Of a DNA stretch of 64,000 bases, positions 7,818 through 16,155 are shown piece after piece. Origin of the DNA: Bacteroidales bacterium (lineage in GTDB: Bacteria; Bacteroidota; Bacteroidia; Bacteroidales; Prolixibacteraceae). A program made the translations under genes and the position numbers. Numbering within the stretch: the first letter of the stretch is position 1; every line of letters starts with the position of its first letter. The notes beneath the pieces were generated by a model. That model saw only the letters and a program-made list of their open reading frames with translations. It was not told where the DNA came from and searched no databases. The stretch covers positions 62,001 to 126,000 of the forward strand of contig JAAYAG010000119.1 in NCBI GenBank assembly GCA_012719495.1. Direction: 5' to 3'.

Positions 7818-9869
7818 CTAGTTATACACTGGCAACCACGAATGTTCTTTTGCGTAACGCATCATCTGTTCGGCATAACCTTCAGTATAGTCGAGGGTAA
7901 TGTTGGAAATTTTACCGTTTGCATCGGTTTCAACGTTGTAAACAGGGTTCACAAAGCCAGAGTATGGGGCAAGGTTCAATTTGGAATACCTTTCAATAAC
8001 TTCGGCATGTAATTCCTGATCAATTTTTACTGCATAATTTTCAACAAGGTTCTTTGCTGCTTCAAAGTCACCTTCTGACTTTACTCGTTGTATCTCAGAC
8101 AAAAGTTCACCAAAGAGGGTCCTTACTCTATTATAATCGTTAATTACAAAGTAGGTTTTCCCTTCTTTCATCTTTTTCTCGATTACATTATTGGCAGTCC
8201 CTTTTTCAAAAACCCATTTCGAGATTAACTGACGGTTGCGCATGTGCGATTGTTCAATGTTGTCGCCAAGTTTAATGCGGGTTAACTGGGTCATTAAGCC
8301 GTTTCTGATGTAGTCATCGTAAGCTGCTTTATACGCTTCAGCATCGGGCAACAAACCCAACTCAACCATTTTTTTGTCGCCCATGTAATAAAGCGCAAAT
8401 AAGTCGGCACGTGCTTCTTCAATTACAGAACCGTATGCTTTAAGTTCGTCGCCGGAAACACCTGGCAACAATTGTCCTGAACCATGTCCTAAGCATTCGT
8501 GCATGTCGGTATGCAAATTATCGGCCTGGAAACCATATATTTTCTCATTTTCAATTTCTTTTTCAGAATAGGCAAATTCTTCCATAAAACCATTTCCTTC
8601 GGCTGCTTTTGAATAAGCATAGGTAATGTTCTCTATGGTTACCGATTTGGAACCATGTTCTTTACGAATCCAATCGGCATTGGGGAGGTTGATACCAATA
8701 GGGGTAGCAGGATAGCAATCGCCACCCAACATTGCTGCGGTAATTACCTTAGCGGTAACACCTTTAACCGTTTCTTTTTTGAAGCGTTTATCCACTGGCG
8801 AATTATCTTCGAACCATTGGGCATTGGCACTAATTATTTCGGTACGTTTTGTCGCTTCAATATTTTTGAAATTGACCACACTTTCCCAGCTCGCTTTTAA
8901 GCCCAGCGGATCGCCATAGGTTTCGATAAAGCCGTTAACAAAATCGATACGTGATTGCTGATCGGCCAACCAAGCAACATTATATTTGTCGAAAGTTTTA
9001 AGGTCGCCTGTTTTATAGTAGTCAATCAGATAGGTAATTACTGTTTTCTGCTGATCATTTTCGGCAACAGTAAGTGCTTTTTCAAGCCAGTATACAATTT
9101 TGTCGATGGCTTCACCATATTTTCCGCCCGATTTCCAAACCTCTTCGGTTAGTTTGCCATCTTTTTTCTCCAAGGTACTATTTAATCCGTACGAGATAGG
9201 CTCTTGGTCGTTAGGGTTTTTCATGGCTGCATAAAACGCTTCGGTTTCAGCTTGTGTAATTCCATCACCATAATAATTGCAGGCCGATGTCGCAATTAAA
9301 TCTTGTCCTTCGGCTTGGTTTACCCGTTTGAAGTCAACATTCATGTCGAAGATTATTGGCTCTATGCGGGCGTTAAAGGTCTCTTTGTTTTCTCCTTCTT
9401 TCAGCGGAAGTTTTTCAGCATCGATTCCGGCCAGCAATTCGGCAAAAAAAGACGCGTTAAACCCTGGATCAATTTTATCAGAAGAGTAATGATGGTGAAT
9501 TCCGTTTGAGAACCAAACCCGTTTTAGGTAAATCTCGAATGCTTTGAAATTTTCGCTGTTTCTGTCGCCTTTATAGTTCTCATAAATAGCTTCCAATGTG
9601 CGCCTTACAGTAAGGTTGTACTTGTAGTTCTGGTCGAAAATAATATCCCGTCCTTCAATGGCAGCTTGTGAAAGATAGTAAATGAGTTCTTTCTGAGGCA
9701 ATGTCAATTCTTCGAAGCCAAGAACCGGGTAGCGCAATATTTTCAGATCGGCAAATTGCTCGATAAAAAATTGAAAACTGGAATCTTTGGGTTCTTCTTT
9801 TGGGGAAGGTGTTTTGCAGCTTGTCATGGCTAATACAGTTACGATGATTAATAACAATGGTGTTCTCAT
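7818..9869 (-). CDS. Dipeptidyl-peptidase III family lipoprotein (M49 metallopeptidase)
   Basis: With the start at 9869 the protein has 683 residues and a lipoprotein signal ending AMTSC (Cys18), so it is probably envelope-anchored. The zinc motif HECLGH is at about 457-462 and the third-ligand motif EEARAD at about 484-489, which identify the M49 family that removes dipeptides from peptide N termini. The Cys in place of the usual Leu in HELLGH is known from Bacteroidetes members. The longer frame to 9929 was rejected because that start falls inside the promoter and would bury the signal peptide. A clean promoter lies at 9906-9937. The gene is alone on its strand, convergent with the MarR pair. 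Confidence 0.92.
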   Translation of the reverse strand: MRTPLLLIIVTVLAMTSCKTPSPKEEPKDSSFQFFIEQFADLKILRYPVLGFEELTLPQKELIYYLSQAAIEGRDIIFDQNYKYNLTVRRTLEAIYENYKGDRNSENFKAFEIYLKRVWFSNGIHHHYSSDKIDPGFNASFFAELLAGIDAEKLPLKEGENKETFNARIEPIIFDMNVDFKRVNQAEGQDLIATSACNYYGDGITQAETEAFYAAMKNPNDQEPISYGLNSTLEKKDGKLTEEVWKSGGKYGEAIDKIVYWLEKALTVAENDQQKTVITYLIDYYKTGDLKTFDKYNVAWLADQQSRIDFVNGFIETYGDPLGLKASWESVVNFKNIEATKRTEIISANAQWFEDNSPVDKRFKKETVKGVTAKVITAAMLGGDCYPATPIGINLPNADWIRKEHGSKSVTIENITYAYSKAAEGNGFMEEFAYSEKEIENEKIYGFQADNLHTDMHECLGHGSGQLLPGVSGDELKAYGSVIEEARADLFALYYMGDKKMVELGLLPDAEAYKAAYDDYIRNGLMTQLTRIKLGDNIEQSHMRNRQLISKWVFEKGTANNVIEKKMKEGKTYFVINDYNRVRTLFGELLSEIQRVKSEGDFEAAKNLVENYAVKIDQELHAEVIERYSKLNLAPYSGFVNPVYNVETDANGKISNITLDYTEGYAEQMMRYAKEHSWLPVYN

Positions 9870-9905
9870 GTTGATATTATTTTTGATTTGTCGTGTAATT
9901 GGCTT

Positions 9906-9937
9906 CAAAAATAGAGATACAAAAAGCAAAACACAAA
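9906..9937 (-). promoter_or_regulatory. Promoter of the DPP III gene
   Basis: Minus strand TTTG (9937-9934), exactly 20 nt, then TATTTTTG (9913-9906): a full match to both Bacteroidota boxes. Predicted start is near 9899, a 30-nt leader to the ATG at 9869. Confidence 0.75.
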
Positions 9938-10012
9938 TGATTAATTTTAAAATACTAAGGTTATTTGTACCTATTTTCTTATTTTGCGTAGGATTACGGC
10001 AGAATTTGTATT

Positions 10013-10480
10013 ATGAGTGAGAATGTTTTTATGTCGAGAGCAATTTCGCTTGCCAAAAAGAATGTGTTGGCTGGCGGAGGTCCTTTCGGTGCAATAATTG
10101 TAAAAGATGGTCACATAATTGCTGAAGGAGTCAATCAGGTAACTTTGCGGAACGACCCAACTGCACACGCCGAAGTTCAGGCTATTCGAGAGGCTTGCCG
10201 TGTTTTATGCACTTTCGATCTTTCGGGATGTGAAATATACACCTCGTGCGAACCTTGCCCCATGTGCTTTTCTGCAATTTATTGGGCTCACCTCAAATCG
10301 GTATATTATGCTGCCGACCATTCAGATGCTGAAAAGGCAGGTTTTGCTGATGCACATATCTATCGCGAAATTGAATTGGATGAAGAAAAACGGTCAGTAA
10401 GATTCATCAATATCGATCATTCCCATAAGTTGCTTCCTTTCGAATGCTGGACCGATAATAACGACAAAACCGAATATTAA
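10013..10480 (+). CDS. guaD: Guanine deaminase (cytidine-deaminase fold)
   Basis: A 155-residue nucleoside-deaminase-fold enzyme expected to convert guanine to xanthine and ammonia. Zinc and proton-shuttle residues are clear: His52 and Glu54 in TAHAEVQAIR, and Cys82 and Cys85 in SCEPCPMC. It follows the Bacillus GuaD pattern closely, including GGPFGAIIVKDG, YTSCEPCPMC, AIYWA, the AxHxDAEKAGFxD stretch and the C-terminal PFECW. This fits guanine deaminase better than tRNA adenosine deaminase TadA. Its stop codon overlaps the start of the 3-methyladenine glycosylase gene by one base (TAATG), so the two are translationally coupled; the pairing suggests purine damage and salvage but is not proof. 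Confidence 0.88.
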   Translation: MSENVFMSRAISLAKKNVLAGGGPFGAIIVKDGHIIAEGVNQVTLRNDPTAHAEVQAIREACRVLCTFDLSGCEIYTSCEPCPMCFSAIYWAHLKSVYYAADHSDAEKAGFADAHIYREIELDEEKRSVRFINIDHSHKLLPFECWTDNNDKTEY

Positions 10481-11022
10481 TGGGGAATAGTGCTATTGTC
10501 GATCTGTCTTTTTTTCGTCGCGATGTGCTAAGAGTCGCTCCTGAACTTGTGGGCAAAATAATTGCCCGTGATTTTGGTTCGGGATTAGTTAAGCGCTACC
10601 GAATTACAGAGGTTGAGGCTTATCGTGGAGAAGAAGATCTTGCCTGCCATGCCAGTAAAGGGCGTACTGCTCGAACCGAGGTGATGTATCACCATGGAGG
10701 TAAAGTATATGTTTATTTGATCTATGGTATGTACTGGATGCTCAATATAGTAACTGGAGAAGAAGGATGTCCTTCTGCTGTATTGATCCGGGGCATTGAG
10801 GAAGTTGTTGGGCCGGGAAAAGTTGGGAGGGAATTAGGGATTGACCGAAGCTTTTATGGTCGTTTGCTTGAACCTGAATCTTTGCTGTGGATTGAAGAAG
10901 ATGGGTGCCGTTGCGAGGTGGTTTCAACGCCCCGTATCGGAGTCGCCTACGCCGGGCCTTTTTGGGCTAATAAACCATGGCGTTTTGTCGATAAAGATCA
11001 TTTCACAAAGTTTAAGAGTTAA
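10480..11022 (+). CDS. DNA-3-methyladenine glycosylase (AAG/MPG family)
   Basis: A 180-residue base-excision repair enzyme of the alkyladenine glycosylase fold. Visible family features are the start-proximal region LVGKIIARDFGSG, the active-site stretch TEVEAYRGEEDLACHAS with the catalytic Glu, TARTEVMYHHGGKVYVYLIYGMYWMLNIV, and the C-terminal RIGVAYAGPFWANKPWRF. It removes alkylated purines such as 3-methyladenine, and hypoxanthine in some members. The start overlaps the guaD stop by one base. Length is close to the bacterial family norm. Confidence 0.93.
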   Translation: MGNSAIVDLSFFRRDVLRVAPELVGKIIARDFGSGLVKRYRITEVEAYRGEEDLACHASKGRTARTEVMYHHGGKVYVYLIYGMYWMLNIVTGEEGCPSAVLIRGIEEVVGPGKVGRELGIDRSFYGRLLEPESLLWIEEDGCRCEVVSTPRIGVAYAGPFWANKPWRFVDKDHFTKFKS

Positions 11023-11049
11023 GGTGGTGTTTTCGAACATTTGAATTAC

Positions 11050-11057
11050 TATTTTTG
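11050..11057 (+). promoter_or_regulatory. -7 promoter box for the C-terminal processing protease
   Basis: TATTTTTG matches TAnnTTTG exactly, 46 bp before the start codon at 11104. The upstream box is not convincing. Confidence 0.4.
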
Positions 11058-11103
11058 TCGGCTGTGTTTTTGTTGATTATACATTTGAAAAACAAAGAAT
11101 AAA

Positions 11104-12768
11104 ATGAAGAAATGGAATAGAAAATTAATTGTCGGAGGTTCGGCCCTGTTTGTTGCAGGTTTTTTGCTTATGGGACTGAACAATATCGACAATAAGAATT
11201 TCGAAATTGCTAAAAACCTTGATATTTATTTTTCTCTGTTCAGAGAGCTCAATACTTTTTATGTTGATGAAATAGATGCCGGAAAACTCGTGAAAGAAAG
11301 TATCGACGATATGCTTACTTCTCTCGATCCATATACCACTTACATTCCGGAAAGTGATATTGAAGACTTCCGTTTTATGACAACTGGTGAATATGGGGGT
11401 ATTGGGGCGCTCATTAGCAAACATGGCGATGAGATCATGATTTCGGAACCATACGAAAATTTTCCAGCCCATAAATCGGGGCTCAGGGCCGGCGATGTAC
11501 TCCTCGAAGTCTCGGGAAAATCTACTGCCGGTATGTCAACCGAAGATGTAAGTAACTTGCTTAAGGGTTCTGCAGGTCAGGAAATTAAAGTTAAAATTAA
11601 ACGGTATGGTGAAAAGAAACCCCTCGAATTAAATATAGTCAGGGAAAAGATTGTTATTGATCCAATTAGCTATTACGGAATGCTCGATGATGAAACTGGA
11701 TATATTTATTTATCGAACTTTACGAAGGATTGTGGCGAGAAAGTTAAAAAGACATTTCTTGAATTAAAAGAAGAAAAGGGAGCCAAAAAGCTTATTCTCG
11801 ACTTGCGTGGCAATCCTGGTGGTTTGCTCATGGAAGCAGTCAATATCTGTAACATATTTATTCCTAAAGACCAGGAGGTTGTGAGCACAAAAGGTAAAGT
11901 TTCGGAATGGGATAAATCATACAAAACAACCGGTGCCCCTGTCGACACATTGATTCCTATCGCCGTAATTGTGAACCGTGGCTCTGCTTCGGCATCTGAA
12001 ATTGTGGCTGGTACCATTCAAGACCTCGACCGTGGTGTGATAATTGGTTCGAGAACTTTCGGTAAAGGGCTTGTGCAAACAACCCGTGATCTTAGCTATA
12101 ATACAAAACTTAAGGTGACTACCGCAAAATATTACATTCCCAGTGGACGCTGTATTCAGGCGCTTGACTATTCCCATCGCAACGAGGACGGTAGTGTTGG
12201 GCATATCCCCGATTCGCTCATTAGTGAATTCTCTACCCGTAATGGACGAAAAGTATATGATGGGGGAGGTGTTGTACCCGATATTCTTGTCGAAGAAAAA
12301 AGCCTTAGCAATTTATCAGTTGGCCTCATTACTCAGTTTAAAATGTTCGATTATGCCACAAAATTCAGAACCGAAAATGCAGCTATCAAGTCAGTTGGGG
12401 CTTTTGATATCAATGATTCAATTTATTCTGATTTCGTGAATTATGTAGAAAAATCGAATTTCACTTATACCTCAGAAACACAGGAAGTACTTAAAGAACT
12501 ACGTGAATCGGCAAAAGAAGAAAAATATCTCGATTTGGCTGAAGAACAAATAAAAGCACTCGAAAAGACATTGACTCCTGATCTCGATCGCGATTTAAAC
12601 CGTTTCAGGGAAGAGATTTCGTTGTTGCTTAAGAATGAAATTATTGCACGTTATTTCTATCAAAAAGGGTCGACACAAGCCACACTTGAAACTGACGATG
12701 CAGTGAAGAAGGCAAAAGAGATATTGGCAAACAGCGCCGATTATAAAAAAACACTTCTGCCGAAGTAA
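11104..12768 (+). CDS. C-terminal processing peptidase (S41A, CtpA/Prc type)
   Basis: A 554-residue exported serine protease that trims proteins from their C termini in the periplasm. An N-terminal hydrophobic segment (about 9-25) acts as signal or anchor. A PDZ domain spans about 90-170 (GEYGGIGALI, SGLRAGDVLLEVSG). The S41 domain follows: substrate-site ILDLRGNPGG at about 231-240, the catalytic Ser within NRGSASASEI at about 291-300 (Ser296 by alignment from memory) and the Lys321 of FGKGLVQ. A helical C-terminal extension of about 120 residues is typical of Bacteroidota members. The gene has its own promoter box and is followed by a hairpin terminator. Confidence 0.94.
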   Translation: MKKWNRKLIVGGSALFVAGFLLMGLNNIDNKNFEIAKNLDIYFSLFRELNTFYVDEIDAGKLVKESIDDMLTSLDPYTTYIPESDIEDFRFMTTGEYGGIGALISKHGDEIMISEPYENFPAHKSGLRAGDVLLEVSGKSTAGMSTEDVSNLLKGSAGQEIKVKIKRYGEKKPLELNIVREKIVIDPISYYGMLDDETGYIYLSNFTKDCGEKVKKTFLELKEEKGAKKLILDLRGNPGGLLMEAVNICNIFIPKDQEVVSTKGKVSEWDKSYKTTGAPVDTLIPIAVIVNRGSASASEIVAGTIQDLDRGVIIGSRTFGKGLVQTTRDLSYNTKLKVTTAKYYIPSGRCIQALDYSHRNEDGSVGHIPDSLISEFSTRNGRKVYDGGGVVPDILVEEKSLSNLSVGLITQFKMFDYATKFRTENAAIKSVGAFDINDSIYSDFVNYVEKSNFTYTSETQEVLKELRESAKEEKYLDLAEEQIKALEKTLTPDLDRDLNRFREEISLLLKNEIIARYFYQKGSTQATLETDDAVKKAKEILANSADYKKTLLPK

Positions 12769-12825
12769 GCCTTTTCTGTAAAAAATATGTTTAACTCAGT
12801 GACAGTTCGCTGGATCTGAGAGATG

Positions 12826-12874
12826 GGGAAACAACCTGTTCGGTTTATTTTTGGACGAAGGTTGTTTTCCTTTT
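12826..12874 (+). terminator. Terminator after the C-terminal processing protease
   Basis: Arms 12826-12836 and 12860-12870 pair over 11 bp with one G-U pair, followed by TTTT and T-rich sequence. Confidence 0.7.
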
Positions 12875-12916
12875 ATCTAATTGTTAACTTGTGAGGTAAG
12901 TGCAGGTTGGCTGGAG

Positions 12917-12944
12917 TTGGATATCCATTTCGAGATTATTTTTG
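12917..12944 (+). promoter_or_regulatory. Putative promoter of mdh
   Basis: TTG at 12917-12919 and the exact -7 box TATTTTTG at 12937-12944, spacer 17 nt, slightly short. The start codon is 50 bp downstream. Confidence 0.5.
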
Positions 12945-12993
12945 TTGCTGACAGAAATCAAAAATTATTAAATTTTTTAAATACAGAATCAAT

Positions 12994-13920
12994 ATGAAAG
13001 TAACAGTTGTTGGAGCAGGCGCCGTTGGTGCTAGTTGTGCAGAGTATATCGCTATTAAAGATTTCGCTGATGAGATTGTATTGATCGACATCAAAGAAGG
13101 TTTTGCTGAAGGAAAAGCAATGGATTTGATGCAGACTGCATCGCTGAACGGTTTCGATTCTACCATTACAGGAACAACAAACGATTATTCGAAGACAGCT
13201 AACAGTGATGTTGCTGTTATTACTAGTGGTATTCCCCGTAAACCAGGAATGACCCGTGAAGAATTGATCGATATCAATGCCGGGATCGTTAAAACGGTAG
13301 CCGAAAACCTGATTAAATATTCGCCTAACGTGATATTAATTGTGGTGAGCAACCCTATGGACACCATGGCTTATTTGGCTCACAAAGCAACTGGTCTTCC
13401 TAAAAACCGTATCATCGGGATGGGTGGAGCGTTAGACAGTGCACGTTTTAAATTCCGCCTTGCCGAAGCGCTGGGATGCCCGCAGTCTGATGTTGATGGA
13501 ATCGTTATAGGCGGTCACTCTGATACAGGTATGGTGCCTCTGATTGAAAAGGCAGTACGCAATAGTGTGCCTGTTTCAGAATTCCTTTCTGAAGAAAAAA
13601 TGGCTGAAGTGGTTGAAGCTACAAAAGTTGGTGGCGCTACATTAACCAAATTGCTCGGAACCAGCGCATGGTATGCACCAGGAGCTGCTGTATCGGAATT
13701 GGTAAAAGCTATTGCTCTCGATTCTAAGAAATTATTCCCTTGTTCTGCTCTTTTGGAAGGAGAATACGGGTTGACCGACATTTCGCTTGGTGTACCTTGT
13801 ATTTTGGGTAAAAACGGAATTGAATCGATCGTTGAGATTGCTCTTTCTGATGCTGAGAAAGAAAAATTGGTTGCAAGTGCCGCAGGTGTTAGAGAAGTAA
13901 ACAATTTGTTGACTGTATAA
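12994..13920 (+). CDS. mdh: Malate dehydrogenase (LDH-like type)
   Basis: A 308-residue NAD-dependent enzyme of the TCA cycle, converting malate and oxaloacetate. The Rossmann motif GAGAVG is at residues 7-12, the NAD-selecting acid is in VLIDIKEG, the substrate-binding arginines are in GIPRKPGMTREEL, the Asn in VVSNPMDTM and the catalytic His in IGGHSDTGMVP. The PRKPGMTR loop with Arg at the discriminating position favours malate over lactate. It is a single-gene unit with its own promoter and a strong terminator. Confidence 0.96.
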   Translation: MKVTVVGAGAVGASCAEYIAIKDFADEIVLIDIKEGFAEGKAMDLMQTASLNGFDSTITGTTNDYSKTANSDVAVITSGIPRKPGMTREELIDINAGIVKTVAENLIKYSPNVILIVVSNPMDTMAYLAHKATGLPKNRIIGMGGALDSARFKFRLAEALGCPQSDVDGIVIGGHSDTGMVPLIEKAVRNSVPVSEFLSEEKMAEVVEATKVGGATLTKLLGTSAWYAPGAAVSELVKAIALDSKKLFPCSALLEGEYGLTDISLGVPCILGKNGIESIVEIALSDAEKEKLVASAAGVREVNNLLTV

Positions 13921-13940
13921 TATTTCGGTTTATTTTATAT

Positions 13941-13975
13941 AAAAAGCCATCGTTAGAGATAACGATGGCTTTTTT
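13941..13975. terminator. Terminator after mdh (bidirectional)
   Basis: A perfect 15-bp stem (13941-13955 with 13960-13974) and GAGA tetraloop, ending in six T on the plus strand and five on the minus strand, so it can also stop transcription of the convergent manC gene. Confidence 0.9.
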
Positions 13976-14037
13976 GTGTGGATATCTTTTGTTTTTGTGC
14001 TAAAATCTGCACAGATATTATTCCTGTTTGAAATCTT

Positions 14038-15126
14038 TTAGATGTATTTGTCGCCTTTCGACATTTTTATGTCGTTCACGATCTGGCGTATTTGCTGCTC
14101 ATCTTCTTTTTTGCAGATCATCAGTGTGTTGTCGGCTTCAACAACAATAAATCCCTCAAGGCCATTAATCACAGTGAGTTTATCTCCCGAAACATTTACA
14201 ATGCATTCTTTGGTATTGTAGAGTTGTATGTTTTTGCCGTTCAGCGCATTGCCATAAGTGTCTTTATTCGAGTTTTCCCAAAGTGAACCCCAGGTTCCCA
14301 AGTCGCTCCATCCAAAATCGGCACACAGGACAAAAACATTTTTCGCTTTTTCCATCAGTCCGTAATCGATTGAAATGTTGGGACATTCGGAGTACGTTTT
14401 GCTGAGGAATGCTTTTTCACTAGGTGTGAAGTAGTATTTATTTCCTTTGGAAAACAGGTCGTTAACTTCAGGAAGGTGCTTTTCAAGAGCAGAAATTATC
14501 GATCGGAGCGACCAGATAAAAATCCCTGAATTCCAATAAAATTCCCCACTATCGAGAAAAACTCGGGCCATTTTAAGATCGGGCTTCTCAGTAAATGTTT
14601 TCACCCTATAAAGATTTGTAATATCCATGAAATCAACCTTGTCGCTTACCTGTATATACCCATAGCCGGTCTCGGGGCGATGGGGGGTAATGCCTAAGGT
14701 GAGTAGGGCATCATTCTGGGTTACAAAGTTTATCCCATTTTTTATCTGGTCAATAAATTCATCTTCGCGGGAAATGAGGTGATCAGAAGGAGCAACAATA
14801 ATCGTAGCATTTTCTTCGCGGCATTTTATTTTATGACAGGCATAAGCAATACATGGTGCAGTGTTCCGTCGCAGGGGTTCCGAGAGTATCTGCTCTGGTT
14901 TTAGCGCTGGAAGTTGCTCTAAAACAGTGTCTTTATATTCAGCATTGGTTACCACCAGAAAGTTTTCGGCAGGGCAAACAGGAAGAAAGCGCCTGAAAGT
15001 TTGCTGAATCAGGGTTTCTCCGGTTCCTAATATGTCAATAAACTGTTTCGGACGTGAGGTTTTGCTAAGTGGCCAAAAACGGCTTCCGATTCCGCCGGCC
15101 ATAATTACGCAATATGTTTTGTTCAT
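14038..15126 (-). CDS. manC: Mannose-1-phosphate guanylyltransferase
   Basis: A 362-residue nucleotidyltransferase that makes GDP-mannose from mannose-1-phosphate and GTP, feeding polysaccharide and glycan synthesis. The start carries the pyrophosphorylase signature MAGGIGSRFWPLSKTSRPKQF (residues 10-30 with GGxGxRxxPxxxxxxPK), then VAPSDHLI, ETGYGYIQ, VKTFTEKPD and YWNSGIFIW, all typical of the GMP/ManC family. There is no C-terminal phosphomannose isomerase domain, consistent with the short single-function form. It shares a bidirectional terminator with mdh. Confidence 0.93.
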   Translation of the reverse strand: MNKTYCVIMAGGIGSRFWPLSKTSRPKQFIDILGTGETLIQQTFRRFLPVCPAENFLVVTNAEYKDTVLEQLPALKPEQILSEPLRRNTAPCIAYACHKIKCREENATIIVAPSDHLISREDEFIDQIKNGINFVTQNDALLTLGITPHRPETGYGYIQVSDKVDFMDITNLYRVKTFTEKPDLKMARVFLDSGEFYWNSGIFIWSLRSIISALEKHLPEVNDLFSKGNKYYFTPSEKAFLSKTYSECPNISIDYGLMEKAKNVFVLCADFGWSDLGTWGSLWENSNKDTYGNALNGKNIQLYNTKECIVNVSGDKLTVINGLEGFIVVEADNTLMICKKEDEQQIRQIVNDIKMSKGDKYI

Positions 15127-15264
15127 TTCAATAATAATAGAATAATGGCCGAATTTAAAACATATAAAGCCAAATCACAAATGGAAAGAGGGGCAGGAAA
15201 GGCTATTTTTGATCAAGGTTCGTTTCGCTATGTTGAAAAACCATGGTGAAAATTTCTTTTCCCG

Positions 15265-16047
15265 TTAAGCCGAAACTTCGAATGGAATACCAAGCTGGCT
15301 TTCTGCTTTTTGGGCAATATCATATAATTCTTCGGAACTTACCTTTATTAGATTCTCTTCGGGAGTGTCGCGGTCAATAGAATAGATCATTACTTTTTCA
15401 GGCTTGATTTTTTTTAAGGCTGCAATCCATGCTTCCAGTTCTTCTTCGCTGGTGTTATCGAACCTGTTTTTATTGTGTTCGCCACGCAAAAACAGGGTTT
15501 GAATGATGAGCTTGCCCTCGAAACTCATCAAATATCCTATCATTTTTTCAAGAGAAAAGTAACCAGTGGGCTTATTCATTACCCGTATTGTTTTTTCTAT
15601 TCCAGAATCGAGTTTTAGGATATTATCGTCAACTTTTTTCAGGGCTTCCACTACCGATGGTTTATGGGTCATTGTTGAATTGGAGAGTACTGCAACGCGT
15701 GCCTTGGGGGTCAGCATGTCCCGTAGTTCTAATGTGTCGTCAATAATCAATGGAAAATCGGGGTGTAGGGTGGGTTCCCCATTCCCGGCAAAAGTTATCA
15801 CGTCGGGCAATTCGCCATCTGCAACCATTTGCTTAAGTTTCTTTTCAAGCAGATCCTTGACTGTTTCTCGACTGGGAAGTTGTGGTCTGAATGTTTTGTC
15901 TTCACCATTCCATCCACATTCGCAATATACGCAGTTGTACGAGCAGAATTTGCTGTCGTTGGGGAGCAGGTTAATCCCTAACGAAATTCCGAGACGACGG
16001 CTTCTTACGGGCCCAAAGATGGTTTTATCGAAAAGGAATGTTGTCAT
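15265..16047 (-). CDS. Radical SAM protein (COG0731-like)
   Basis: With the ATG at 16047 this gives about 260 residues. The [4Fe-4S]-SAM motif is FCSYNCVYCECGW at about residues 34-46 (Cys-x3-Cys-x2-Cys), preceded by GPVRSRRLGISLGINLLP. Further family features are FAGNGEPTLHP, KLDSGIEKT and IQTLFLRGEHNKN. This resembles the small Fe-S oxidoreductases of COG0731, relatives of the tRNA wybutosine enzyme TYW1, but the substrate in bacteria is not established and no partner gene helps. The open frame extends to 16065, but a -7 promoter box at 16063-16070 overlaps that start, so the internal ATG is preferred. Confidence 0.85.
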   Translation of the reverse strand: MTTFLFDKTIFGPVRSRRLGISLGINLLPNDSKFCSYNCVYCECGWNGEDKTFRPQLPSRETVKDLLEKKLKQMVADGELPDVITFAGNGEPTLHPDFPLIIDDTLELRDMLTPKARVAVLSNSTMTHKPSVVEALKKVDDNILKLDSGIEKTIRVMNKPTGYFSLEKMIGYLMSFEGKLIIQTLFLRGEHNKNRFDNTSEEELEAWIAALKKIKPEKVMIYSIDRDTPEENLIKVSSEELYDIAQKAESQLGIPFEVSA

Positions 16048-16062
16048 AATTTTCAGTTTCTG

Positions 16063-16070
16063 CAAAGATA
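16063..16070 (-). promoter_or_regulatory. -7 promoter box of the radical SAM gene
   Basis: Minus strand TATCTTTG, an exact TAnnTTTG match, ending 15 nt before the ATG at 16047. No clear -33 box was seen. Confidence 0.45.
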
Positions 16071-16155
16071 GAAATAATGCATAAGGAGCCAGAAATAGCT
16101 TGGCTGGTTCCGGTTTTTTGCTTAGCGTTTTTGGTAATTAATTAAGTTTAGGGTT

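Noticed and set aside
9870-9929. Longer N terminus for the DPP III gene
   Set aside because: The consensus promoter at 9906-9937 would lie within the coding region, and the lipoprotein signal would be buried 20 residues in.
12769-12993. tRNA or small RNA between the protease and mdh genes
   Set aside because: Only a terminator hairpin and a promoter were found; no cloverleaf or conserved anticodon arm is visible.
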